Of a DNA stretch of 64,000 bases, positions 46,960 to 53,657 are shown in pieces; positions within the stretch are counted from its first letter, which is position 1, and each line of letters begins with the position of its first letter. The notes under the pieces are model-generated. The model was not told where the DNA came from, searched no databases, and worked only from the letters and a program-made list of their open reading frames with translations. Position numbers and translations under genes: made by a program. Source of the stretch: a virus. The stretch covers positions 79,731 to 143,730 of IMG/VR virus record IMGVR_UViG_3300035670_000030. One strand, given 5' to 3'.

Positions 46960-47370
46960 TTACTTAGATCTTAATGAGCCAGCTTCCTTTTGAAATTCTG
47001 CTAAAATTTCTTCTTTAGTTTTTGTTTGTATATTATCTTGAGTATTTTCTTTAATAGGGCTGGAAGGGTTTTCAATTAAACTTCCAAAAGATTCGCCTTT
47101 CGACTGGTAAACATCTACTTTAAAAGATGGTTTAATTTTTTTAAAATTAATATTACTTTCTACTTCAACTGTATCGTCACTGTCATCATTAATTACTATA
47201 GGGTTTATATTTTTCTTTAATTTTAATTCATTTAAAAATTTATTCCTATTATCTTCAGTTTGTACTGAAGATGATTTACTAGCAAACGATTGGCCGCAAA
47301 AAGCACAAAACTTTGGTAGCTCAAAATTATATTGAGTGGTTTTACCACATTTAGAACAAAAATATTTCAT
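46960..47370 (-). CDS. Small zinc-ribbon protein (136 aa)
   Basis: 136 residues. Residues 1-30 contain CSKCGK and CAFCGQ, a two-knuckle zinc ribbon. The rest is disordered and charged, with a polar Ser/Asp/Glu stretch and a short helical C-terminus (TKEEILAEFQKEAGS). It is first in the minus-strand run that leads into the sigma-like and terminase genes, and a GTGTAA motif 19 nt upstream could be its promoter. Function unknown. Its position next to the sigma-like gene makes a transcription-related role possible but unproven. Confidence 0.6.
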   Translation of the reverse strand: MKYFCSKCGKTTQYNFELPKFCAFCGQSFASKSSSVQTEDNRNKFLNELKLKKNINPIVINDDSDDTVEVESNINFKKIKPSFKVDVYQSKGESFGSLIENPSSPIKENTQDNIQTKTKEEILAEFQKEAGSLRSK

Positions 47371-47389
47371 ACACTAGTATTTTATAGGT

Positions 47390-47395
47390 TTACAC
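47390..47395 (-). promoter_or_regulatory. Candidate late-promoter motif GTGTAA (leftward)
   Basis: TGTGTAAACCTATAAAATA faces left from the divergent gap 47371-47457, 19 nt before the zinc-ribbon gene. A mirror copy on the plus strand at 47442 serves the metallopeptidase. Confidence 0.5.
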
Positions 47396-47441
47396 AAAAA
47401 AATTCTAAAATCTCTTCTATAAACTTTATATAAAAATATAA

Positions 47442-47447
47442 GTGTAA
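47442..47447 (+). promoter_or_regulatory. Candidate promoter motif GTGTAA (rightward)
   Basis: AAGTGTAAATAAC lies 10 nt upstream of the ATG at 47458. It is the only plus-strand exact copy that I found of the motif preceding minus-strand blocks, and it forms a divergent pair with the one at 47390. Confidence 0.45.
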
Positions 47448-47457
47448 ATAACTATTG

Positions 47458-48045
47458 ATGTCGTCTTTAATTAATTCACGAGTGTTCGATATCATCAAGG
47501 AAGATATCGAATTGCTTGATGGTCGTATTATATTATTAAAAGGAAATTACTGCGGAGGTAAGAGTAAATGCTCTGGTCTTTTTTATTTAGATTCAAATGA
47601 TAATCCACTTATTAAAGTAGCCAAAGGTAATCTAATAGAGGAAGAATGGTTTGGCGTTCTTTTGCATGAATACTGTCATTTCTTACAATGGCGTGATGAT
47701 TCTCGATTATGGAATAATTTTTGTGATTATGATATTACCTATTCAGAAATTATATTAAAACCACAAAAATATAAAAAAGAATTACAAGCCCTAATGGAGT
47801 TAGAAATTGACTGTGAAAAATGCGCAGCTAATATAATCAAAAATAATCAACTTTTTGATCACAAAAAATATATCCAAAGTGCAAATGCTATTTTATATAA
47901 ATATGCGATGCTTTATAAATATAATAAATGGCCAGAAAATAATAGAAAATATAAAAATGTGCAAGATTTTTGCCCAACGAAAGTTTTAAAATCTTATAAA
48001 GACTATCTAAAAATACCAGAAAAAATTATTAAATATTATCAATAG
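47458..48045 (+). CDS. HExxH zinc metallopeptidase-like protein
   Basis: 195 residues. HEYCH at residues 70-74 is a HExxH zinc site, and LEIDCEKCA near 123-131 could supply the third ligand in a downstream helix. There is no signal peptide or membrane segment, so it acts in the cytoplasm. I prefer ATG at 47458 to the TTG one codon upstream. It is a lone plus-strand gene between two minus-strand late blocks and overlaps the convergent gene at its 3' end by 17 bp. Small phage HExxH proteins have been linked to processing of virion or host proteins; no substrate can be inferred here. Confidence 0.75.
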   Translation: MSSLINSRVFDIIKEDIELLDGRIILLKGNYCGGKSKCSGLFYLDSNDNPLIKVAKGNLIEEEWFGVLLHEYCHFLQWRDDSRLWNNFCDYDITYSEIILKPQKYKKELQALMELEIDCEKCAANIIKNNQLFDHKKYIQSANAILYKYAMLYKYNKWPENNRKYKNVQDFCPTKVLKSYKDYLKIPEKIIKYYQ

Positions 48046-48289
48046 AATCGGAACCATTAAATGGAAGAATTAGATTGTTATCAATAATGTATTGATTTAG
48101 TTCTTCTTCTGTGTCCGCAATGACCATTGTATATGGACTAGATGTTCCACCAGCACATTGAAGAGGTGGGATAATTACCTTATTAGTTTCGGCGTCATAA
48201 ATCATCCACCACTCTGTTTCGTTAGTCATGATACTCTCCACGCTAGAAACTACATCTGGCTTTTCTTGGTTTGAATATATTTTAATCAT
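48029..48289 (-). CDS. Small protein downstream of the LRR fibre (86 aa)
   Basis: 86 residues from ATG at 48289, chosen because this ATG overlaps the TGA of the upstream fibre gene (ATGA). A longer start 30 bases upstream is possible. It contains EWWMIYDAETNKVI followed by YTMVIADTEEELNQYIIDNNL, a short beta-beta-helix fold seen as small genes or fibre tails in phages. No known function; a fibre chaperone or accessory protein is a reasonable guess from its translational coupling to the fibre. Confidence 0.6.
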   Translation of the reverse strand: MIKIYSNQEKPDVVSSVESIMTNETEWWMIYDAETNKVIIPPLQCAGGTSSPYTMVIADTEEELNQYIIDNNLILPFNGSDSIDNI

Positions 48290-49449
48290 GGCGTATTTGT
48301 TCCTGTAGTTACAGACCAACCGCGACTTCGAAGAGTCGCTACATCAGTAATACCTTGTCCGGTTGGTTGAGAATTTGTTGCACCTCCTAGATTTAATACA
48401 CATGTCCCGCTAGCTGTAGTTCGACCAGCTGCAACAAAAGATGAAAGAATACTATTAACTGCTGTTGCGACAAGATTATTATTATCAGCTCTAAAAAATC
48501 CAAGAGTGCTAGGAAGAGAACCTCCAGCAAAACTTGTTAATTGATTGTTTTGACAGAAGAAAAACTGAAGCCCAGTAATAGTACTAAAACTAGGAATAGA
48601 TCCTGTTAATTGGTTGCTATTGCAATAAAAATCTCTAAGTGGTATATTATTATTTAAACTTGGAATCGGTCCTGTTAATTGGTTGTTATTACAATAAAAA
48701 AACTGAAGCCCCGTATTAGCACTGAGATTTGGAATCTGTCCTGTTAATTGATTTAATTCACAATGAAAATCTTGAAGTAGTGTATTATTACTTAAATTAG
48801 GAATAGGTCCTGTAAGCTTGGTTGTTCCTGATTGATTTTCACAACGAAAAGCTTCAAGTTTTGTGTGTGTTGCAAGACTTGGAATAGGCCCTGTTAACCT
48901 GTTTGATCCACAACGAAAATCCACAAGTTCTAAATTATTCGTAAAATTTGGAATTTGACCTGTTAGAAAATTACTATAACAATAAAAAGTTTTAAGATCT
49001 GTATTAAAGGACAAATTTGGAATACTCCCCGTTAGTTGATTTGTATAGCACCGAAAATCTAAAAGATTCACATTATTATCCAAATTTGGAATTGTTCCTG
49101 ATAACAAATTTCTATCACAATAAAAATCCTCAAGCTGTGTGTTAGCACTTAGACTTGGGATAGATCCAGTCAGCAGATTGAAAAAACAAAAGAATTCAAC
49201 TAATCCAGTATTTGAATTAATATTAGGAATACTTCCAGTAATACTATTTCTTGAATAATTCATGCTCACTAAATTTGGATTATTTTCAAATCCACTAATT
49301 GCAGTAATAGCATTATTAATACATGTAAAAGTTTTTAAATTAGGAAATGCAGATAAATTAACAGTTCCTCCTAATTTTGGAGAACTTGCACCACAATTAA
49401 TTTCTGTAATTATTGGGTTATTTTGTAATATTAAACTAATTCCAGCCAT
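48286..49449 (-). CDS. Leucine-rich-repeat fibre protein (LTGxIP type)
   Basis: 387 residues. About a dozen repeats of 22-23 residues follow the plan NxLTG[SPQ]IPxLxxNTxLxxFxCxxN from residue ~60 to ~330. This is the LTGxIP-type leucine-rich repeat best known in plant receptor proteins, with a conserved Cys in nearly every repeat. It should form an elongated solenoid, fit for receptor binding. It begins two codons after the TAA of the upstream 84-residue gene and in the same frame, so both may once have been one protein. Part of the second fibre cluster. Confidence 0.8.
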   Translation of the reverse strand: MAGISLILQNNPIITEINCGASSPKLGGTVNLSAFPNLKTFTCINNAITAISGFENNPNLVSMNYSRNSITGSIPNINSNTGLVEFFCFFNLLTGSIPSLSANTQLEDFYCDRNLLSGTIPNLDNNVNLLDFRCYTNQLTGSIPNLSFNTDLKTFYCYSNFLTGQIPNFTNNLELVDFRCGSNRLTGPIPSLATHTKLEAFRCENQSGTTKLTGPIPNLSNNTLLQDFHCELNQLTGQIPNLSANTGLQFFYCNNNQLTGPIPSLNNNIPLRDFYCNSNQLTGSIPSFSTITGLQFFFCQNNQLTSFAGGSLPSTLGFFRADNNNLVATAVNSILSSFVAAGRTTASGTCVLNLGGATNSQPTGQGITDVATLRSRGWSVTTGTNTP

Positions 49450-49452
49450 ATA

Positions 49453-49707
49453 TTAAGAAAATGTTTTGTTATAGCTTACACCTGAAGTTAAAATTTGAGA
49501 ACTTCCATCATTCCAATCGGCGGTAACTTGACCACCTATAAAACCAACGCTAAAAGCAGTTAATGTTTTACCAGATGGATTGTTAAAATCCCAAAAAAGA
49601 CCCGAAAGCGGAATTTCAATTTGTGGCCAAATTAATTTATTATTATAATAAACCTGTTTGGCTGATAAACCATTATATTTAACATCAACTGCATCGTTGA
49701 ATTTCAT
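49453..49707 (-). CDS. Fibre N-terminal module, separated from the LRR protein by one in-frame stop
   Basis: 84 residues. It contains the fibre-attachment motif VYYNNKLIWP and a PKD-like module (NPSGKTLTAFSVGFIGGQVTADWNDGSS) homologous to the N-terminus of the 738-residue Asp-box adhesin, where the chain continues without interruption. Here it ends KTFS-TAA, and the next in-frame codons are TAT then the ATG of the LRR gene. Stop readthrough, a split gene or a degraded N-terminus are the options. Its start overlaps the stop of the fibre gene upstream. Confidence 0.7.
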   Translation of the reverse strand: MKFNDAVDVKYNGLSAKQVYYNNKLIWPQIEIPLSGLFWDFNNPSGKTLTAFSVGFIGGQVTADWNDGSSQILTSGVSYNKTFS

Positions 49708-50804
49708 TATATTAAAATATATACTACTCCACTGATAGGAGTAATAGCATTATATTGCCCCGTGGTCATTACTTGCATTCCGCTAACACCACCAAGATTT
49801 TTAACGATACCGCTCGTTACAACATTTCCAGTTTCAATAGATAATTTGCTTGCACCAACAATTGAAATATTTGCACCAGAAAATATATAACTATCAGCTT
49901 CAAATGTTTTATCTCCGCTTATAGTTTGGCTACCAGTTGTAAATAGAACATTTTCACTAGTAATAAATCCACTTGGATTACTTGCTTGATAATAATTACT
50001 AATGCCAGAAACATCACCAGTAGTAAGCTGTTTATTTTCCCAATATCCACTAGCTAAATTATATTTGATAAAATCATTATTTTTTAAAGCAGAAAATTTA
50101 ACATTATTGTCTGTGCCTCCAAGTTCGCTACCAGCTGTGACACGAGCGAAAACAATACCATTGTTGCCCGATGTAGTGTTAAGACCTACTATAACTTTAG
50201 CATTAGGAGCCTGCGGTGGAATATTTGTAAAACCACCAGTTGTCGCAGGATCATAATAAAGTATAGAATCTACAGGGAAATTATTTGTGTCAATTCCGCG
50301 TATAGCACCAAAAGCAACAACATCACCATAATCATTAGCGGCAATTTCTTCTGCGGAAATACCCATAATCAATTGACCACTATTTCCAATATTTTGCGCT
50401 TCTCTTGCGAGCAGATATTCACTGTTTCCAATGCCACCTAAGGCCATAACTACTTTGCCTTTTCTTATGGTTTGTGCGGCTTTGACGCGATAAAATGATT
50501 TAAAGCCAATTGGATTAATAACGTCGCCATTATTCATTCCAATTTGCAAAGTCCCATAGTCAGCATTCCAATTCATCTGACCGTCTAAAACTTCTCCAGT
50601 GTTTGCGGTGTTAAAATTTAATATTCCACTAAAATTAGTGTTATTTATAAACGTTTTATTACCACTAATAGTTTGATTTCCAGTAATAGAAACTCCTGAA
50701 AGATTTAAAAGCGCCTGTCCAGCATTAGACGCATTCGTACCGCCGCCAGCAATAGTTCTAACGCCACTAGTTTCTACAATATTGGTACGAAATAATCTAT
50801 TCAT
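49707..50804 (-). CDS. Tail fibre protein with TGxQxISGxKTF modules
   Basis: 365 residues. It has two copies of the module TGxQTISGxKTF (SITGNQTISGNKTF near residue 45 and LFTTGSQTISGDKTF near 290), shared with fibre genes at 37449 and 39357. A middle domain (residues ~120-220, AAQTIRKGKVVMALGGIGNSEYLLAREAQ) resembles the small beta-barrel decoration or head-fibre domain seen in many phage fibres. The end VMTTGQYNAITPISGVVYILI parallels the LTQAEYNAL ending of other fibres. It probably links the second adhesin set to the virion. Confidence 0.75.
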   Translation of the reverse strand: MNRLFRTNIVETSGVRTIAGGGTNASNAGQALLNLSGVSITGNQTISGNKTFINNTNFSGILNFNTANTGEVLDGQMNWNADYGTLQIGMNNGDVINPIGFKSFYRVKAAQTIRKGKVVMALGGIGNSEYLLAREAQNIGNSGQLIMGISAEEIAANDYGDVVAFGAIRGIDTNNFPVDSILYYDPATTGGFTNIPPQAPNAKVIVGLNTTSGNNGIVFARVTAGSELGGTDNNVKFSALKNNDFIKYNLASGYWENKQLTTGDVSGISNYYQASNPSGFITSENVLFTTGSQTISGDKTFEADSYIFSGANISIVGASKLSIETGNVVTSGIVKNLGGVSGMQVMTTGQYNAITPISGVVYILI

Positions 50805-50806
50805 AA

Positions 50807-51112
50807 TTAAAATCTAATTTGTTTATGTTCTCCATTTACACGGCAATTGATGATGCCGCTTCCTGCTGGCAAAATAACGTCCACGCTAATCAATTGAGAG
50901 CCTTCAATTTTGTTGGCATCATAGATTGCTTGTGCGGAAGCAACGTCTTCAGAGGATGGTGTTTCAAACATCCTCTCTTTTACAGCGTCCAGCACGGCTT
51001 TGCGCTCTTCTGCGGGAGCTTCCCTGTTTTCAATAACAGCCTTTTCAGCCTCTGTTATGTTGGGATTAACTCTTTGTTTCCACTCGTTATTAATTAAGGT
51101 TAAATTTTTCAT
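50807..51112 (-). CDS. Small protein in the fibre cluster (101 aa)
   Basis: 101 residues. A charged helical N-terminal part (TEAEKAVIENREAPAEERKAVLDAVKER) precedes a C-terminal beta part (SVDVILPAGSGIINCRVNGEHKQIRF). No known family. It lies between the beta-helix and fibre genes, with gaps of 8 and 2 bp, so it is likely an accessory protein of the cluster such as a fibre chaperone. Base composition is noticeably less AT-rich than flanking genes. Confidence 0.6.
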   Translation of the reverse strand: MKNLTLINNEWKQRVNPNITEAEKAVIENREAPAEERKAVLDAVKERMFETPSSEDVASAQAIYDANKIEGSQLISVDVILPAGSGIINCRVNGEHKQIRF

Positions 51113-51120
51113 GGGATAAT

Positions 51121-52359
51121 TTATTGATCTATAATGTCATTGTTTCCGTCGATGCAGTTACGCATCAATCCCCCGCCACTGACGGGTTCAAATGTTCCAG
51201 AAGTCAGGCGACATTCAAAAAATTTACCAGTAAGGAAACCGCTAAGACCTCCGAAGCCATATAGGCCAGCTATACAATTTGTAAATGTTCCGCTAGCCGT
51301 GCCGCCATTACCGCCGAAGTTTCCATCACCACCGATGCAATCTATAAATGTTCCGCTTGCATTTCCAATAGTATCACCAAAGCTGTTAGTGCCAGCAATA
51401 CAGCGTATAAATATTCCGCTAGCAGCTCCAAGACTTCCGAAGCTAATATCACCAGCCCTGCAATCTGTAAATGTTCCGCTAGCTATACCACCATCACCAC
51501 CAAACGAAGCAAGACCACCTATGCAATTAGTAAATATGCCATTAGCAATACCAGCATTGCCACCAAAGCTGTAATTACCTGCAATGCAATCTGTAAATGT
51601 TCCACTTGCTACTCCGGAAGAACCACTAAACGAGTTAGAAGATCCAATACAACCCGTAAATGTACCACTAGATGTAATCCCAAAACACTCATCCCCACCT
51701 AGGCAATTAATGAATGTCCCACTAGCTAATCCGTACCCACCAAATGAACTATATTGTGCAATACAATTCGTAAATATACCGCTAGCTATTCCCGTAAATC
51801 CCCCACCAAAACTGTAATTACCTCCAATGCAATTTGTAAAAGTTCCACTTGATTGCCCTCCGTTACCGCCAAAACTTTCATCGCCCCCAACGCAATCTTC
51901 AAATCTTTGAAGTGGCAAATCGTTACCTATCTTAAAAGCCTGAGAACCAACACTAATACCCTGAACGCGTACATCATTTGCGGTTACATTGAAGGTGTTG
52001 CCCGTAATGGTGACGGCAGGAATTGCCCCTTTTTCTAGCTTTTGCGCTCCGAGGCCAATGATATCCACATACTGCGCGTCAATTGCAAGTTCAGATGATA
52101 AAGAATAATTACCTGGCATTATAATTAAACATGCCCTATTTGTAGAACTTTTAGCCTGACCATTTGGAGTTAAAGCCTTTGCTTCATTATATTTTGTTGC
52201 TAAATTATCTTCAGGTTCTGCTACTATATAAGTATCAGTACTTTTAATTACAGCCTGTTGAGATATCAATTCTTCAATTGTAGATAAATCTATATCTCCA
52301 GGTGTTGTTGTAGAAGGATACTCCTGTTCTGCCTTTCTAATTATATTTCTAATAGCCAT
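51121..52359 (-). CDS. Beta-helix fibre with tandem ~23-residue repeats
   Basis: 412 residues. The N-terminal ~140 residues include a helix and a pectate-lyase-type start (RACLIIMPGNYSLSSELAI). From ~150 to ~390 about a dozen repeats follow the plan ASGTFTDCIGGxxSFGGxGG, with Cys stacked at one position per turn, the hallmark of a right-handed parallel beta helix. Repeats are also visible at DNA level in the plus strand (TTCCGCTAGC-type words). Likely a receptor-binding or depolymerase-like spike, though no catalytic residues could be identified. First gene of the second fibre cluster, behind a GTGTAA motif 10 nt upstream. Confidence 0.8.
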   Translation of the reverse strand: MAIRNIIRKAEQEYPSTTTPGDIDLSTIEELISQQAVIKSTDTYIVAEPEDNLATKYNEAKALTPNGQAKSSTNRACLIIMPGNYSLSSELAIDAQYVDIIGLGAQKLEKGAIPAVTITGNTFNVTANDVRVQGISVGSQAFKIGNDLPLQRFEDCVGGDESFGGNGGQSSGTFTNCIGGNYSFGGGFTGIASGIFTNCIAQYSSFGGYGLASGTFINCLGGDECFGITSSGTFTGCIGSSNSFSGSSGVASGTFTDCIAGNYSFGGNAGIANGIFTNCIGGLASFGGDGGIASGTFTDCRAGDISFGSLGAASGIFIRCIAGTNSFGDTIGNASGTFIDCIGGDGNFGGNGGTASGTFTNCIAGLYGFGGLSGFLTGKFFECRLTSGTFEPVSGGGLMRNCIDGNNDIIDQ

Positions 52360-52369
52360 TAATTATTAA

Positions 52370-52375
52370 TTACAC
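52370..52375 (-). promoter_or_regulatory. Candidate late-promoter motif GTGTAA
   Basis: AAGTGTAATTAATAATTAATG: the motif ends 10 nt before the beta-helix gene start. It lies immediately after the last codon of the phoH gene and would head the second fibre cluster. Confidence 0.5.
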
Positions 52376-53101
52376 TTATTTTTTTATATTTTCAAATCTT
52401 TCTATGATATAAGACAATATTTCAGATCTTACAATATCTTCCTTGCCAAATTCAAAAGTATAAATACCATGTTTTCTAGATTCTTCTGTATCAAACATAT
52501 CAAATACTTTACTAAATCCACTTTGTTTAATATCTGATTGTTGAGCATCTCCACATATAAATAATGTTGAAAATTTCGCCATTCTTGTCATTACTAATAG
52601 AAAGTCTTCTACACGACAATTTTGAGCTTCATCCATAATAAAAGCAGCGTTAGAAATATTTAAACCACGCAAGAAACCCAACGGAATCCCAACAATTCTT
52701 TCATCGGCCATCAGTGCTTTAACATGTGGTTCTATTAATAATTCATTTAATTTATCTACCATTGGATGAGTATAAGGAGACATTTTTTCTTCCGATGTCC
52801 CTTTAATATATCCAATACCATGCACAGAAGCCTCGACTGGAACGCGGCTGTAATATATTTCACTAATTTTTTTATCTTTAATTTTTTGTAGTGAGCAGTA
52901 TACGGCAAGAAGAGTTTTACTAGTACCAGCCACACCTTTAGTAATAATTACTTTTGTATGTTTATCACTGGCTAATTTAATAAACTCTTTTTGTTTATCT
53001 GTCCATGGTAATTCTCTTATATTGAGTTCAATGTTTGATTTAGTTTTTTTCTTCTCCGTATACGGAGAAACGTCACGAGATTTTTCTTTTTTTGACTTCA
53101 T
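52376..53101 (-). CDS. phoH: PhoH-like P-loop ATPase
   Basis: 241 residues from ATG 53101; an upstream GTG at 53125 would overlap the promoter-like motif, so I prefer the ATG. Walker A GVAGTSKT lies near residues 56-63 and Walker B FIMDEAQN near 165-172, with GDAQQSDI (sensor/motif III) downstream. This is the core of PhoH proteins, predicted RNA-binding ATPases frequent in phages of many hosts. The Lys-rich N-terminal ~35 residues are poorly conserved. The phage role is unknown. It is divergent from Hsp20. Confidence 0.9.
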   Translation of the reverse strand: MKSKKEKSRDVSPYTEKKKTKSNIELNIRELPWTDKQKEFIKLASDKHTKVIITKGVAGTSKTLLAVYCSLQKIKDKKISEIYYSRVPVEASVHGIGYIKGTSEEKMSPYTHPMVDKLNELLIEPHVKALMADERIVGIPLGFLRGLNISNAAFIMDEAQNCRVEDFLLVMTRMAKFSTLFICGDAQQSDIKQSGFSKVFDMFDTEESRKHGIYTFEFGKEDIVRSEILSYIIERFENIKK

Positions 53102-53117
53102 GAAAGAACATATATAT

Positions 53118-53123
53118 TTACAC
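53118..53123 (-). promoter_or_regulatory. Candidate promoter motif GTGTAA for phoH
   Basis: TAGTGTGTAAATATATATG lies 16 nt upstream of the preferred phoH ATG at 53101. It argues for that start over the upstream GTG. Confidence 0.45.
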
Positions 53124-53169
53124 ACTATACAATTGAGACACTTTTTATTTTATTTTTCTTTATTTTTTT

Positions 53170-53199
53170 TTGAACATTTTAATATACAATGAGTCTAAT
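53170..53199 (+). promoter_or_regulatory. Sigma70-like promoter of the Hsp20 gene
   Basis: TTGAAC (53170-53175), an 18-bp AT-rich spacer and TCTAAT (53194-53199) lie 8 nt before the ATG at 53208. The mRNA leader would be at most one or two bases, as in the GC-richer region to the right. Confidence 0.5.
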
Positions 53200-53207
53200 A
53201 TCACACT

Positions 53208-53615
53208 ATGAATATTAACGCAAGCCTCGTACCTAAAACTTATAGTGGTTCTAACACATGGGAAATTGTAGATCTGATTGATCAAAGTTGGCCCAAATGG
53301 GCATCAATGTTTGATGTTGTGACAAGTCCGTCATATAGTTTTTCAAATAGGGTTGGATTTAAAGAAAGCGATAAAGATTCTTTCAATTTAGAGATAGAAC
53401 TCCCACGTTTTCGCAAAGAAAATATTAAACTCTCTGCTGAAAATAATGTTTTACATATTAGTGCAGAACAAGATAATCTTAAATTCTATCATTCGGTTAG
53501 TATCCCCACAACTTTAGATACAAATACAATTGAAGCTAAACTTGATCATGGTGTACTCACGATCTCCGCCCAAAAAGCCGAGCAAGCTAAAACAAAATTA
53601 ATTGAAATTAAATAA
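53208..53615 (+). CDS. Hsp20/alpha-crystallin small heat-shock protein
   Basis: 135 residues. Residues ~55-135 carry the alpha-crystallin domain: FNLEIELPRFRKENIKLSAENNVLHISAEQ in segments, then the conserved AKLDHGVLTISAQK near the C-terminus. An IEIK end resembles the IxI anchor of this family. It is an ATP-independent holdase that could protect phage or host proteins during infection. Small Hsps are common in large marine and freshwater phages. It is divergently placed to phoH, with a promoter giving almost no leader. Confidence 0.9.
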   Translation: MNINASLVPKTYSGSNTWEIVDLIDQSWPKWASMFDVVTSPSYSFSNRVGFKESDKDSFNLEIELPRFRKENIKLSAENNVLHISAEQDNLKFYHSVSIPTTLDTNTIEAKLDHGVLTISAQKAEQAKTKLIEIK

Positions 53616-53618
53616 AAC

Positions 53619-53647
53619 TTTACATAAGAATAAATTATCGTTATAAT
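53619..53647 (+). promoter_or_regulatory. Consensus sigma70 promoter of the glycosyltransferase operon
   Basis: TTTACA (53619-53624), 17-bp spacer and TATAAT (53642-53647) lie 8 nt before the ATG at 53656. This is the closest match to the canonical sigma70 consensus in the window. The predicted transcript begins at or next to the start codon, so it would be leaderless or nearly so. Confidence 0.75.
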
Positions 53648-53657
53648 TAACGATAAT
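53634..53657 (+). promoter_or_regulatory. Perfect palindrome over the -10 box and start codon (operator candidate)
   Basis: ATTATCGTTA and TAACGATAAT form a perfect 10-bp inverted repeat with a TAAT centre. It covers the TATAAT box, the probable transcription start and the first two bases of the ATG at 53656. A dimeric repressor bound here would block RNA polymerase. The palindrome also could fold as DNA or RNA over the start codon. Confidence 0.7.

Noticed and set aside
51134-51817. Plus-strand ORFs opposite the beta-helix gene
   Set aside because: They are antisense shadows of its repeats (Pro/Ala-rich translations) and lack any start signal.
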